From an uncultured Riemerella sp. (GTDB lineage: Bacteria > Bacteroidota > Bacteroidia > Flavobacteriales > Weeksellaceae), in contig CALHQK010000009.1 in the NCBI GenBank assembly GCA_938037185.1, forward strand, positions 1 through 46,656: a DNA stretch of 46,656 nucleotides, written 5' to 3'. This document shows, piece by piece, positions 8,122-15,475 of this stretch. Position 1 is the first letter of the stretch; each line of letters begins with the position of its first letter. The position numbers and the translations under genes were made by a program. The notes below the pieces were generated by a model that ran no database searches, had not been told where the DNA came from, and saw only the letters and a program-made list of their open reading frames with translations.

Positions 8122-9090
8122 ATGTTAAAAGCAGGTTTAGTAGGTGCTGGGCATCTTGGAAAAATACATTTGAAATTGCTCAACCAATCAGAAAAATACG
8201 ATTTGGTGGGCTTTCATGATAAAGATATAGAAAATTCAAAAAAACTGGAAGCAGAATTTGGGTATAAATTTTATGAAAACTTGGACGAACTCTTGGATAA
8301 AATACAGGTTCTAGATATCGTGACACCTACATTTTATCATCATGACTATGCTAAAATAGCCATAGAAAGAGGCTTGGATTTTTTCATAGAAAAGCCTGTA
8401 ACTCAGACTTTAGAGCAGGCAGAAGAGATTATTCAGCTTTGTAACGAAAAGGGAATCAGGGCGCAGGTAGGGCATGTAGAGCGCTACAATCCTGCATTTA
8501 TCGCTACGAAGCCGTTTATCAGTGAACCAAAATTCATTGAAATCCACCGTCTGGCTGAGTTTAATCCGAGAGGAACGGATGTTTCTGTGGTTTTGGATTT
8601 GATGATACATGATTTGGATATTTTGCTTTCTCTGGTGAAATCTCCTGTGAAAAATATCCATGCAAGCGGCGTCTGTGTGGTCAGCAAATCGCCTGATATT
8701 GCCAATGCCAGAATAGAATTTGAGAATGGATGCGTGGCGAACCTTACCACGAGCCGAATTTCAATGAAATCAATGCGAAAGAGCCGGTTTTTCCAAAGAG
8801 ACGCCTATATTTCGGTGGATTTCTTAGAGAAAAAAGCGGAGGTTATCCGTATGAAACCAGCTCCTGAAAACCCATCAGATTTTGATATGATTATCCAAAA
8901 TGCAGAGGGCGAAAGAAATCAAATCATATTCGAATATCCTAATATTCAGCCGAATAATGCGATTTTGGATGAATTGGAAAGTTTCGCAAACTCCATCACC
9001 GAGAATAAGCCCGTGGAGGTAAGTCTGGAAGATGGAACAGAAGCGCTGAAAGTGGCTTTGGAAATTATGAAACTAATTGATAAAAAATAA
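8122..9090 (+). CDS. Gfo/Idh/MocA family oxidoreductase
   Basis: A 322-residue NAD(P)-dependent oxidoreductase. The N-terminal Rossmann motif is AGLVGAGHLGKIH, and FIEKPVTQTLEQAEEI carries the EKP motif with its conserved Lys. A C-terminal alpha/beta substrate domain follows, with HDLDILLSLVKSPV. The family acts on sugars, inositols or nucleotide sugars; the substrate cannot be read here. I chose the ATG at 8122 over a TTG at 8113. It sits in the same direction as sufS and the next gene with short gaps (23 and 5 bp), so the three probably form one transcript. Similar flavobacterial genes are often housekeeping and unlinked to a sugar pathway. Confidence 0.88.
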   Translation: MLKAGLVGAGHLGKIHLKLLNQSEKYDLVGFHDKDIENSKKLEAEFGYKFYENLDELLDKIQVLDIVTPTFYHHDYAKIAIERGLDFFIEKPVTQTLEQAEEIIQLCNEKGIRAQVGHVERYNPAFIATKPFISEPKFIEIHRLAEFNPRGTDVSVVLDLMIHDLDILLSLVKSPVKNIHASGVCVVSKSPDIANARIEFENGCVANLTTSRISMKSMRKSRFFQRDAYISVDFLEKKAEVIRMKPAPENPSDFDMIIQNAEGERNQIIFEYPNIQPNNAILDELESFANSITENKPVEVSLEDGTEALKVALEIMKLIDKK

Positions 9091-9095
9091 TTTAT

Positions 9096-9941
9096 ATGAA
9101 AGCTTTTAAATTTATTTTGTTGTTATTTATTACTTCTGCATCGCTTGTTTTTGGGCAGGAGAAAAGGTATTTCTTTAAGTATGAGTATTATCCAAATTCA
9201 GAGTATTTAATTAAATATAAAACACATACGGATGGAGGATATAAGTTTGTGGGAAGCAAGGAAGTGTTAGATAAAATAGGAATGGATGGGATGAAAATGA
9301 CTATGAATTCAGATATAGAAAGCGCCATTGCTACACAAAAAAAGCAAGGTAACAATGTTCCATTCATATTAGAATATACCAAATACTTTTACGAAGCAGA
9401 AATTAATGGAGAGACAGTAAACAGAAAAATTCCTTTACAAGGAGTTAAATTGATTGGTGATATTGTAAATGGTAAGAAAATGGAGGTTAAGAATGTAGAA
9501 GGAAACATCAATGAAGACATAAAGAAGATATTGATAGAATCTATTAAGCAATTTGCTGAAATGAATACTCAATTTCCCAAAGAAGGTCTAAAAATAGGTG
9601 ATAGTTTTGATATGGTTATACCATATAAACAAAGTATACCGAATGCGGGCGATATAGAAATGAAAATGAATGTAAAATATAAACTCTTAAAAGTAGAAAA
9701 AGAGGAAGCCTATTTTGATATATTGATAGATTTTGTAATGGAAGGAAGGGAAAATATTAAAAAAATGGATTTGTCTGGATCTGGTGAAGGAAAAGGTTTT
9801 TTATTGCTTGATATGAAAAATAATTATTTTACCGCTCAGAATCTAGACATGACTATTAATTTAAAATTTAAAACAGAATTACTTACACTTGAAAATACTT
9901 CTAAAGCCAAATCCGTCATTACTCAACAAAAAATAAAATAA
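9096..9941 (+). CDS. Secreted protein of unknown function
   Basis: A 281-residue protein with a clear signal peptide (MKAFKFILLLFITSASLVFG, then Q) and no further membrane segment. The mature part is rich in Lys, Glu and beta-prone stretches and ends in a Lys/Gln-rich tail. I see no catalytic motif and no cysteine in the mature part. The pattern of alternating strands suggests a periplasmic beta-sheet protein. It begins 5 bp after the oxidoreductase stop. It is more AT-rich than that gene and uses more AAA/ATA codons, so it may be a more recent addition or fast-evolving. I do not recognise the family. Confidence 0.75.
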   Translation: MKAFKFILLLFITSASLVFGQEKRYFFKYEYYPNSEYLIKYKTHTDGGYKFVGSKEVLDKIGMDGMKMTMNSDIESAIATQKKQGNNVPFILEYTKYFYEAEINGETVNRKIPLQGVKLIGDIVNGKKMEVKNVEGNINEDIKKILIESIKQFAEMNTQFPKEGLKIGDSFDMVIPYKQSIPNAGDIEMKMNVKYKLLKVEKEEAYFDILIDFVMEGRENIKKMDLSGSGEGKGFLLLDMKNNYFTAQNLDMTINLKFKTELLTLENTSKAKSVITQQKIK

Positions 9942-9975
9942 AAATATTTTTTAGAGAAACTACATTTATATTTAT

Positions 9976-9983
9976 TAACTTTG
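9976..9983 (+). promoter_or_regulatory. Candidate -7 element for the small acidic protein
   Basis: TAACTTTG is an exact TAnnTTTG match 53 bp before the ATG at 10037. No clear -33 TTG precedes it. Confidence 0.5.
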
Positions 9984-10036
9984 CAAAACCTTATAAGGTA
10001 TATATTTTTAGTTAAACAATTTAAATTTAGAAAGTT

Positions 10037-10273
10037 ATGAAATTACCAAAGTTTTTGATGGCAGATAATTCAGAATTTCCAGAGGATTTGTTCGTGGTAC
10101 ATACAGAATATCCAAGATTTATCCTAAATGTAGAGGAAGAAGAAGTAGAATGGTTGGATGATTTGGAAGGAGATGATGAGGAAACCGTTGCAAATGAAGC
10201 TACAAAAGTAGTAGAAGAAGCATTCGCATGGTGTGATGAAGAATTAGCGAAATACGACGATTTGGAAGATTAA
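10037..10273 (+). CDS. Small acidic conserved protein
   Basis: A 78-residue cytosolic protein starting MKLPKFLMADNSEFPEDLFV. It is strongly acidic, with runs such as EEEEVEWLDDLEGDDEE and a KYDDLED tail. It contains one Cys and a WCDEELAKY motif near the end. I believe similar small acidic proteins, opening with K.PK.L.ADNS..P.D.F..HTE.PRF, are widespread in Flavobacteriia, but I cannot name a function. It has its own candidate promoter and a strong bidirectional terminator shared with metK, so it is a separate transcription unit. The charge pattern suggests a protein-binding or anti-nucleic-acid surface; that is inference only. Confidence 0.85.
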   Translation: MKLPKFLMADNSEFPEDLFVVHTEYPRFILNVEEEEVEWLDDLEGDDEETVANEATKVVEEAFAWCDEELAKYDDLED

Positions 10274-10291
10274 TTATCTTTAAAACAAAAT

Positions 10292-10319
10292 AAAAACCCA
10301 CTTTTTAGGTGGGTTTTTT
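10292..10319. terminator. Bidirectional terminator, acidic protein gene / metK
   Basis: AAAAACCCAC (10292-10301) pairs perfectly with GTGGGTTTTT (10309-10318) around a 7-nt loop. T runs flank it on both strands. It lies between two convergent genes and can serve both. Confidence 0.92.
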
Positions 10320-10322
10320 ATT

Positions 10323-11603
10323 TTATAGACCGAAAGCCTTTTTGATTTCTTCTACTTTATCCAGTTTCTCCCAAGTGAAAAACTCTAAACCTTTGATGGT
10401 AAGCTCGTTTTTAGCTCCTTTGTTGAAGGTTTTATCCGCTACATAATAATTTCTTCCCATGTGTCCATAGGCTGCTGTTTCGCAGTAAATAGGATTTCTC
10501 AGTTTTAGGTTTTGCTCTATCGCATAAGGTCTCAAGTCAAATAATTGCTGTACCTTTTCTGCGATTTCTCCATCAGTAAGATTTACTTTGGAAGTTCCAT
10601 AAGTGTTGATATATAAACCACAAGGTTTAGCAACTCCGATGGCGTAAGAAATCTGAACCAAAATTTCATCTGCAACTCCCGCTGCTACAAGGTTTTTAGC
10701 GATGTGTCTCATGGCATAGGCAGCACTTCTATCCACTTTAGAAGGGTCTTTTCCAGAGAACGCTCCACCTCCGTGAGCACCTTTTCCTCCGTAAGTATCT
10801 ACGATAATTTTTCTTCCTGTAAGCCCAGTATCTCCGTGTGGGCCACCGATTACGAATTTCCCAGTAGGGTTGATATGAAATGTAATATCATCATTGAAAA
10901 GCGCCTGAATTTCAGGTTTTTGTTTGGCTTTAACTTTTGGAATTAAAATCTCGATGATGTCTTTTCTGATTTTTGCCAGCATGTTTTCTTCTGTGTCAAA
11001 TTCATCATGCTGAGTAGAAACCACGATGCTGTCTATTCTCACAGGTTTGTGATTATCAGAATATTCTATCGTAACTTGTGATTTCGCATCAGGACGAAGG
11101 TAGGTGATTTCCTTATTTTCTCTCCTCAATGCAGAAAGTTCTCTCAAAATAGAATGAGCCAAGTCTAATGCCAGAGGCATATAGTTTTCGGTTTCGTTGG
11201 TTGCATATCCGAACATAATTCCTTGGTCACCAGCGCCTTGTGCGTTTGCTTTGGTCTCAAAATCAGAATTTTGGGTAATTCTATCCACTCCTTGGTTGAT
11301 GTCTGGCGACTGCTCATGGATAGCAGAAATCACTCCACAAGAATCTCCATTGAACATATATTCGCCTTTGGTGTAGCCAATATCATTGATAACCTCCCTA
11401 GCGATGGTCTGCACATCAAGGTAAGCCTCAGATTTCACCTCTCCAGCTAGGACAACCTGCCCAGTGGTTACGAGCGTTTCACAAGCTACTTTTGAGTTCT
11501 TGTCATAGGCCAAAAAATGGTCTATCAGCGCATCGGATATTTGGTCTGCAATTTTATCTGGATGTCCTTCAGAAACGGACTCTGATGTAAATAAGTAAGC
11601 CAT
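10323..11603 (-). CDS. metK: S-adenosylmethionine synthetase
   Basis: MetK makes SAM from methionine and ATP in the cytosol. The 426-residue product has the ATP-site SVSEGHPDKIADQISDA near the N-terminus, the family signature GAGDQGIMFGYA, and the P-loop-like GGGAFSGKDPSKVDRSAAY. It is somewhat longer than the roughly 384-residue E. coli enzyme, as is usual in Bacteroidetes. The ATG at 11603 opens MAYLFTSESVSEGHPD. The gene is preceded by a long leader of about 138 nt from a predicted promoter at 11748-11776. The leader carries a SAM-II-like aptamer and a long hairpin ending at the start codon, so feedback by its own product is likely. Confidence 0.98.
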   Translation of the reverse strand: MAYLFTSESVSEGHPDKIADQISDALIDHFLAYDKNSKVACETLVTTGQVVLAGEVKSEAYLDVQTIAREVINDIGYTKGEYMFNGDSCGVISAIHEQSPDINQGVDRITQNSDFETKANAQGAGDQGIMFGYATNETENYMPLALDLAHSILRELSALRRENKEITYLRPDAKSQVTIEYSDNHKPVRIDSIVVSTQHDEFDTEENMLAKIRKDIIEILIPKVKAKQKPEIQALFNDDITFHINPTGKFVIGGPHGDTGLTGRKIIVDTYGGKGAHGGGAFSGKDPSKVDRSAAYAMRHIAKNLVAAGVADEILVQISYAIGVAKPCGLYINTYGTSKVNLTDGEIAEKVQQLFDLRPYAIEQNLKLRNPIYCETAAYGHMGRNYYVADKTFNKGAKNELTIKGLEFFTWEKLDKVEEIKKAFGL

Positions 11604-11606
11604 AAA

Positions 11607-11669
11607 TTTCTTTATTTTTGGGTTATAGATTTTAAAATTTATATAAACTGTGAAACCAAAATAAAGAAA
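11607..11669 (-). promoter_or_regulatory. Long leader hairpin directly before metK
   Basis: On the RNA strand, TTTCTTTATTTTGG (from 11669 down to 11656) pairs with CCAAAAATAAAGAAA (11621 down to 11607). This gives 14 base pairs with one bulged A, and the stem ends 3 bp before the ATG. It could hide the translation start. Its 5' arm could alternatively pair with the AGAAA at the 3' end of the upstream aptamer, making it a possible expression platform. The stem is visible in the sequence; the switching role is inference. Confidence 0.6.
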
Positions 11670-11681
11670 CTAAAAAGAGAA

Positions 11682-11733
11682 TTTCTGTTTTAGCATTTTT
11701 TATTGAGGTTGCAATCAGTACAAATTTTTCCTC
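11682..11733 (-). ncRNA. Candidate SAM-II riboswitch in the metK leader
   Basis: Read on the minus strand: a P1 arm GAGG (11733-11730), a loop containing AUUU, six nucleotides, then AUUGCAA (ending 11709), the P1 partner CCUC (11708-11705), an A-rich linker with AUAAA, then GCUAAA (11694-11689) and ACAGAAAU. This order and spacing (AUUU-N6-AUUGCAA-P1'-about 10 nt-GCUAAA) fits the SAM-II H-type pseudoknot. UUUGU (11724-11720) with ACAGA (11688-11684), or CUG with CAG, could form the pseudoknot helix. It sits at the predicted 5' end of the metK mRNA, upstream of a SAM-synthesis gene. P1 is only 4 bp, which lowers certainty. Confidence 0.65.
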
Positions 11734-11747
11734 TTGATTTTAAAGGG

Positions 11748-11776
11748 CAAATTTACATAAAAAAATTAAACTTCAA
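11748..11776 (-). promoter_or_regulatory. metK promoter
   Basis: On the minus strand, TTG (11776-11774), an 18-bp spacer and TAAATTTG (11755-11748), an exact Bacteroidetes promoter. The expected start near 11741 leaves the SAM-II-like aptamer beginning about eight nucleotides into the transcript. Confidence 0.75.
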
Positions 11777-11785
11777 AATTAAATT

Positions 11786-12730
11786 TTACTCAGGAGCGAT
11801 AATAGAGAAGTCCTTTGGATTTTTATTGTAATTAAGATGTTTTGATAAAGCATCTTTTATAAAAGACCCAAATTCATTGAGCATTTTTTGTTTATAAGTT
11901 GGTTTGTAGTAAATGAGGCTGATTTCTCTGGAAGGAAAAGGTTTTTTAAAATGAAAAACTTTTTTCTTCTGCTCTTCGGAGAGCTGCTGCGTGGCAAGTT
12001 CTGGGAGCACAGTGATGCCTCCTGTCTTGTCCACCATTTTTATGAGAGTGCTGATGTTGGATGCGGAAAATTCCAAGTTTTTGGGTTTCAGTGAGTTTTC
12101 CCTTAAATGACAGATGGTTTCCATTTGTTTTCTCAAACAGTTTCCTTCTTCCAAAAGCCAAAATTTATCTGAATTAAAATCCTCAGAACCTATAAAATAT
12201 TCATCTTTATTTTCATAAGAGGAATAAATCAGCAGTTCTTCATTAAAAAGAAAATCACTGAAAAATTCTTCTGTCTCATGATATGGAGTAGAAATGATAC
12301 CTGCATCTATTTCGCCAGATTTTAGCGATTTTATGATGTTTTCGGTATTCATTTCGTGGATGTTCATTTCTATTTTTTGGTTTTGATTTAGAAAATCAAA
12401 AATTTCGTTTGGAATGAGAAATCCAGAAACTGTAGGAATAATCCCAAGGTTGATTTTCCCAGCCAATACATTATTGAGTGAATGAGCTTTATTTTTCAGT
12501 TGTGTAATGTTATCCAGCACGGCTTTAGCAGAGGAAATAATCTCATCTCCAGCATCTGTGGTGCGGATGGGATGGGTAGTTCTGTCAAATATTTTTATAC
12601 TAAGCTCATCTTCTAATTTCTGAATCATCGCGCTGAGTGTAGGCTGTGTGACATGACAAGCCAAAGCCGCCTTCCCGAAATGCTTGTATTTATCAACGGC
12701 GATGAGATATTCTAACTGCTGGATGTTCAT
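11786..12730 (-). CDS. oxyR: LysR-family hydrogen peroxide sensor, OxyR
   Basis: A 314-residue LysR-type regulator. The N-terminal winged helix is MNIQQLEYLIAVDKYKHFGK, with the HVTQPTLSAMIQKLEDEL recognition region. The C-terminal half is a periplasmic-binding-like domain. Two cysteines, Cys198 and Cys207 in EEGNCLRKQMETIC, have the position and 9-residue spacing of the redox pair of E. coli OxyR (199 and 208), so peroxide sensing through a disulfide is very likely. Expected targets are catalase, ahpCF and dps; none is in this window. I use the ATG at 12730. The upstream extension overlaps the glyS terminator and is not coding. A -7 element lies at 12752-12759. Confidence 0.93.
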   Translation of the reverse strand: MNIQQLEYLIAVDKYKHFGKAALACHVTQPTLSAMIQKLEDELSIKIFDRTTHPIRTTDAGDEIISSAKAVLDNITQLKNKAHSLNNVLAGKINLGIIPTVSGFLIPNEIFDFLNQNQKIEMNIHEMNTENIIKSLKSGEIDAGIISTPYHETEEFFSDFLFNEELLIYSSYENKDEYFIGSEDFNSDKFWLLEEGNCLRKQMETICHLRENSLKPKNLEFSASNISTLIKMVDKTGGITVLPELATQQLSEEQKKKVFHFKKPFPSREISLIYYKPTYKQKMLNEFGSFIKDALSKHLNYNKNPKDFSIIAPE

Positions 12731-12751
12731 GATTCTAAATATTACTACTGA

Positions 12752-12759
12752 CAAAGATA
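12752..12759 (-). promoter_or_regulatory. Candidate oxyR -7 element
   Basis: CAAAGATA on the plus strand is TATCTTTG on the minus strand, an exact TAnnTTTG, placing a start near 12745, about 15 nt before the ATG. No TTG is at the right -33 distance, which would fit a promoter that needs an activator or is autoregulated. Confidence 0.5.
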
Positions 12760-12760
12760 C

Positions 12761-12800
12761 TAAAAAATAAACCTCTGGATACATGAACATCCAAAGGTTT
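12761..12800 (-). terminator. glyS terminator
   Basis: AAACCTCTGGAT (12769-12780) pairs with ATCCAAAGGTTT (12789-12800), with one mismatch and an 8-nt loop. On the minus strand it is followed by ATTTTTTA. It lies between glyS and oxyR, so the two are separate units. Confidence 0.88.
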
Positions 12801-12827
12801 ACTTAATATAAAAATTTAAATGAGAAA

Positions 12828-14369
12828 TTAAATCTTACTCAGCAAATTTCTGAAATTCACTTTGTTGTCTATGATTTGTCTCAGTTCAGAAACTGCCACA
12901 CGCTCCTGCTCCATAGTATCGCGGTGTCTTATCGTTACCGTGTGGTCAGTAAGGGTGTCGTGGTCTATGGTAATACAGAAAGGCGTTCCTATGGCGTCCT
13001 GTCTTCTGTATCGCTTACCGATGCTGTCTTTGTCTTCATAGATAAGATTGAAATCATATTTCAAATCATTGAAGATTTTTTCTGCATATTCTCCCATTCC
13101 ATCTTTTTTCATCAGTGGTAAAATGGCGGCCTTTACAGGAGCAAGGGCAGGCGGCAAGGATAATACCGTTCTCTCTGAACCATCTTCTAAAACTTCATCT
13201 TTCAGGCAGTGAGAGAATAGAGCTAGGAATAATCGGTCTAATCCTACCGAGGTTTCCACCACATACGGAACATAACTTTCGTTTCTTTCTGGGTCAAAAT
13301 ATTGTAATTTTTTTCCTGAATATCTTTCGTGAGCCGAAAGGTCAAAATCCGTTCTGGAATGAATTCCTTCCAATTCTTTAAACCCAAATGGGAATCTGAA
13401 TTCTATATCCGCCGCTGCATTGGCATAGTGAGCTAGTTTTTCGTGGTCGTGGAATTTGTAGTTTTCTTCGCCAAGACCAAGGGCAAGGTGCCAGTTTAGT
13501 CTCTTTTGTTTCCATTCTTCATAGAATTTTAGTTCCGTTCCTGGCGGCACGAAAAACTGCATTTCCATTTGTTCAAATTCTCTCATTCTGAAAATAAACT
13601 GTCTCGCAACAATCTCATTTCTAAATGCTTTACCAATCTGTGCAATCCCGAAAGGAAGTTTGTGGCGTGAAGTTTTCTGAACATTCAGATAATTCACGAA
13701 AATCCCTTGCGCTGTTTCTGGACGAAGGTAAAGGTCCATCGCGTTCTCAGCAGCAGCACCTAATTTAGTCCCGAACATCAGGTTAAACTGTCTTACTTCT
13801 GTCCAGTTTTTAGAGCCTGTGTCTGGGTCAGCTATTTCCAGCTCTTCTATTAGGGCTTTTACATCAGCAAGGTCGTTGTTATCCAGCGATTTAGCCATTC
13901 GGGAAAGAATGTTTTTTTGTTTTTCGCGGTATTCTAATACTTTTGGATTAGTGGAAACGAATTGCGCCTCATCAAAAGCCTCACCGAAGCGTTTTTTAGA
14001 CTTTTCTATTTCTTTTTGGGCTTTGTCTTCTAGTTTGGCGCAGTAGTCTTCTATTAAGACATCGGCACGAAAACGCTTTTTGCTGTCTTTGTTGTCTATC
14101 AGTGGGTCGTTGAAGGCATCCACATGCCCACTCGCCTTCCAAATGGTAGGGTGCATAAAGATAGCGCTGTCCAGCCCTACAATGTTTTCATTGAGCTGAA
14201 TCATCGCTTTCCACCAATATTGTTTGATGTTGTTTTTTAGTTCTATACCATTTTGTCCGTAGTCGTATATTGCAGAAAGTCCATCATAAATCTCACTAGA
14301 AGGGAAAATAAATCCATATTCCTTGGCGTGAGAAATCACTTTCTTAAAAACATCTTCTTGCTTTGCCAT
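12828..14369 (-). CDS. glyS: Glycine--tRNA ligase, dimeric (eukaryote-like) type
   Basis: A class II aminoacyl-tRNA synthetase charging tRNA-Gly. At 513 residues it is the single-chain alpha2 form, not the bacterial alpha2beta2 GlyQ+GlyS form. Recognisable stretches are EYGFIFPSSEIYDGLSAIYD at the N-terminus and HPTIWKASGHVDAFNDPL. Motif 2 has AFRNEIVARQFIFRMREFEQ, and motif 3 is VVETSVGLDRLFLAL. The C-terminal anticodon domain includes YRRQDAIGTPFCITID. A long charged insertion at about residues 100-170 is typical of this group. Promoter-like TATTTTTG lies at 14394-14387, and a terminator follows at 12761-12800. The symbol glyQS is also used for this form. Confidence 0.96.
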   Translation of the reverse strand: MAKQEDVFKKVISHAKEYGFIFPSSEIYDGLSAIYDYGQNGIELKNNIKQYWWKAMIQLNENIVGLDSAIFMHPTIWKASGHVDAFNDPLIDNKDSKKRFRADVLIEDYCAKLEDKAQKEIEKSKKRFGEAFDEAQFVSTNPKVLEYREKQKNILSRMAKSLDNNDLADVKALIEELEIADPDTGSKNWTEVRQFNLMFGTKLGAAAENAMDLYLRPETAQGIFVNYLNVQKTSRHKLPFGIAQIGKAFRNEIVARQFIFRMREFEQMEMQFFVPPGTELKFYEEWKQKRLNWHLALGLGEENYKFHDHEKLAHYANAAADIEFRFPFGFKELEGIHSRTDFDLSAHERYSGKKLQYFDPERNESYVPYVVETSVGLDRLFLALFSHCLKDEVLEDGSERTVLSLPPALAPVKAAILPLMKKDGMGEYAEKIFNDLKYDFNLIYEDKDSIGKRYRRQDAIGTPFCITIDHDTLTDHTVTIRHRDTMEQERVAVSELRQIIDNKVNFRNLLSKI

Positions 14370-14386
14370 CGTTAAAAAAATTTATG

Positions 14387-14394
14387 CAAAAATA
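14387..14394 (-). promoter_or_regulatory. Candidate glyS -7 element
   Basis: TATTTTTG on the minus strand, 17 bp upstream of the ATG. The nearest TTG upstream is 24 bp away, longer than the usual 18-20, so support is moderate. Confidence 0.4.
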
Positions 14395-14420
14395 AGGATT
14401 TTAGTTTAATATTCTATACA

Positions 14421-14450
14421 AAAAAACACCCTCCATTTAGAGTGTGTTTT
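14421..14450 (-). terminator. Terminator after the 14459-15277 gene
   Basis: On the minus strand ACACTCT and AGGGTGT pair (one mismatch) around a short loop and run into seven T residues. It lies 10 bp beyond the stop of the secreted-protein gene and just upstream of glyS. Confidence 0.65.
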
Positions 14451-14458
14451 GTATTTTA

Positions 14459-15277
14459 TTAATCCATTTTTCTAAGGAATGCCTCTAATTTGTTCTTGTA
14501 GGTATTGTCTGTAATCCCTGTACCGGAATTATTACCTCCTTGTGAAAACTCAAGTTCAGAGAAGTTGACCCCATCTCTTCTTCCTACCAAAAGAGTAATT
14601 ACCCATGAACCATTAACTTCAGTTCCTCTCGTATTATTATACTGAGGGGCTGCCACAAGATCCATATTAGCATAGTCGGCTTGTATTGCCCAATTGGCTC
14701 CTGACTGTTTTAATATCACTGTAGGAGGAGCAATTCTAGAACTATATGAAACAGCACTATTACGCACAGCAGGAACCCCAGTACTTCCTACGAGCATTAC
14801 TAAATTACCTGCTGATGTTGGGAGCTTAAAGGAAGCACTCATTATGGCTACGGCATATTTATTATAATTAATTCCTGTATCAAAATTCTGAATCCAGTCT
14901 CCTTTTACATCATTAATAGTGATGGTAAGGATACTCGTATTATTAGTGAAAGGAACTCCTTGGTACACATCCCCTACTTTATCTATTATCAGAGGTCTAT
15001 AATCATCATAACTTACAGTAGATGTTGTATTTCCTCCTAAATCTGCATCCATAGCGGAATTCACATTTGCACTATGTTTAGGGGTACCTGCTAATCTAAG
15101 GACAGGTTTTCCGTTATTAGCAGCAGTGTTTTTTATAGTTAATGTTCTTGTAGGAATATCGGTATTTATTCCTATTTTCCCGCTTGTCTTGGTTGCTGCA
15201 TTGGTCTCGTTAATAGCCTGAGCATTGATAAGCAGCCCGCTTCCTAATGAAACAAATAATAATGTTCTTTTCAACAT
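14459..15277 (-). CDS. Secreted surface-type protein of unknown function
   Basis: A 272-residue protein with a signal peptide (MLKRTLLFVSLGSGLLINAQ, cleavage probably after NA-Q). The next segment, TSGKIGINTDIPTRTLTI, has the 'GKIGINT..PT.TL.I' opening found in many Chryseobacterium-type extracellular proteins, where it precedes a variable beta-rich region. The rest is rich in Asn, Thr, Ser and Gly with many predicted strands. There is no cysteine, no lipobox and no visible type IX sorting domain; the end is a short charged helix (NKLEAFLRKMD). It has its own good promoter (15299-15328) and terminator, so it is monocistronic. It may be a surface or adhesin-like protein; that is inference. Confidence 0.8.
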   Translation of the reverse strand: MLKRTLLFVSLGSGLLINAQAINETNAATKTSGKIGINTDIPTRTLTIKNTAANNGKPVLRLAGTPKHSANVNSAMDADLGGNTTSTVSYDDYRPLIIDKVGDVYQGVPFTNNTSILTITINDVKGDWIQNFDTGINYNKYAVAIMSASFKLPTSAGNLVMLVGSTGVPAVRNSAVSYSSRIAPPTVILKQSGANWAIQADYANMDLVAAPQYNNTRGTEVNGSWVITLLVGRRDGVNFSELEFSQGGNNSGTGITDNTYKNKLEAFLRKMD

Positions 15278-15298
15278 AAATTATATTTTACAAATGCG

Positions 15299-15328
15299 CA
15301 AAGATAATATTCAGAATATCTGTTACAA
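15299..15328 (-). promoter_or_regulatory. Promoter of the 14459-15277 gene
   Basis: On the minus strand, TTG (15328-15326), a 19-bp spacer and TATCTTTG (15306-15299), a textbook Bacteroidetes promoter about 22 bp before the ATG. Confidence 0.8.
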
Positions 15329-15448
15329 TATTTTATTAATAGATTTTCTCATATATGCTTTATTGAAAATATCTATTACAAAGAATTATACCTCACTAAA
15401 AATATAATAAATGATGTTTTTATCTCCTGCTGTATGTAAATAATTCCG

Positions 15449-15456
15449 TAGTTTTG
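15449..15456 (+). promoter_or_regulatory. Candidate -7 element of the sugar permease gene
   Basis: TAGTTTTG, an exact TAnnTTTG, 19 bp before the ATG at 15476. The -33 position has only CTG-type sequences, so this may be a weak or regulated promoter. Confidence 0.5.
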
Positions 15457-15475
15457 TTAGCAAAAAAATTTAACA

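Noticed and set aside
12731..12790. Longer start for oxyR
   Set aside because: The extension lies in the glyS terminator and the oxyR -7 element; LysR proteins begin at the MNIQQLEYL segment.
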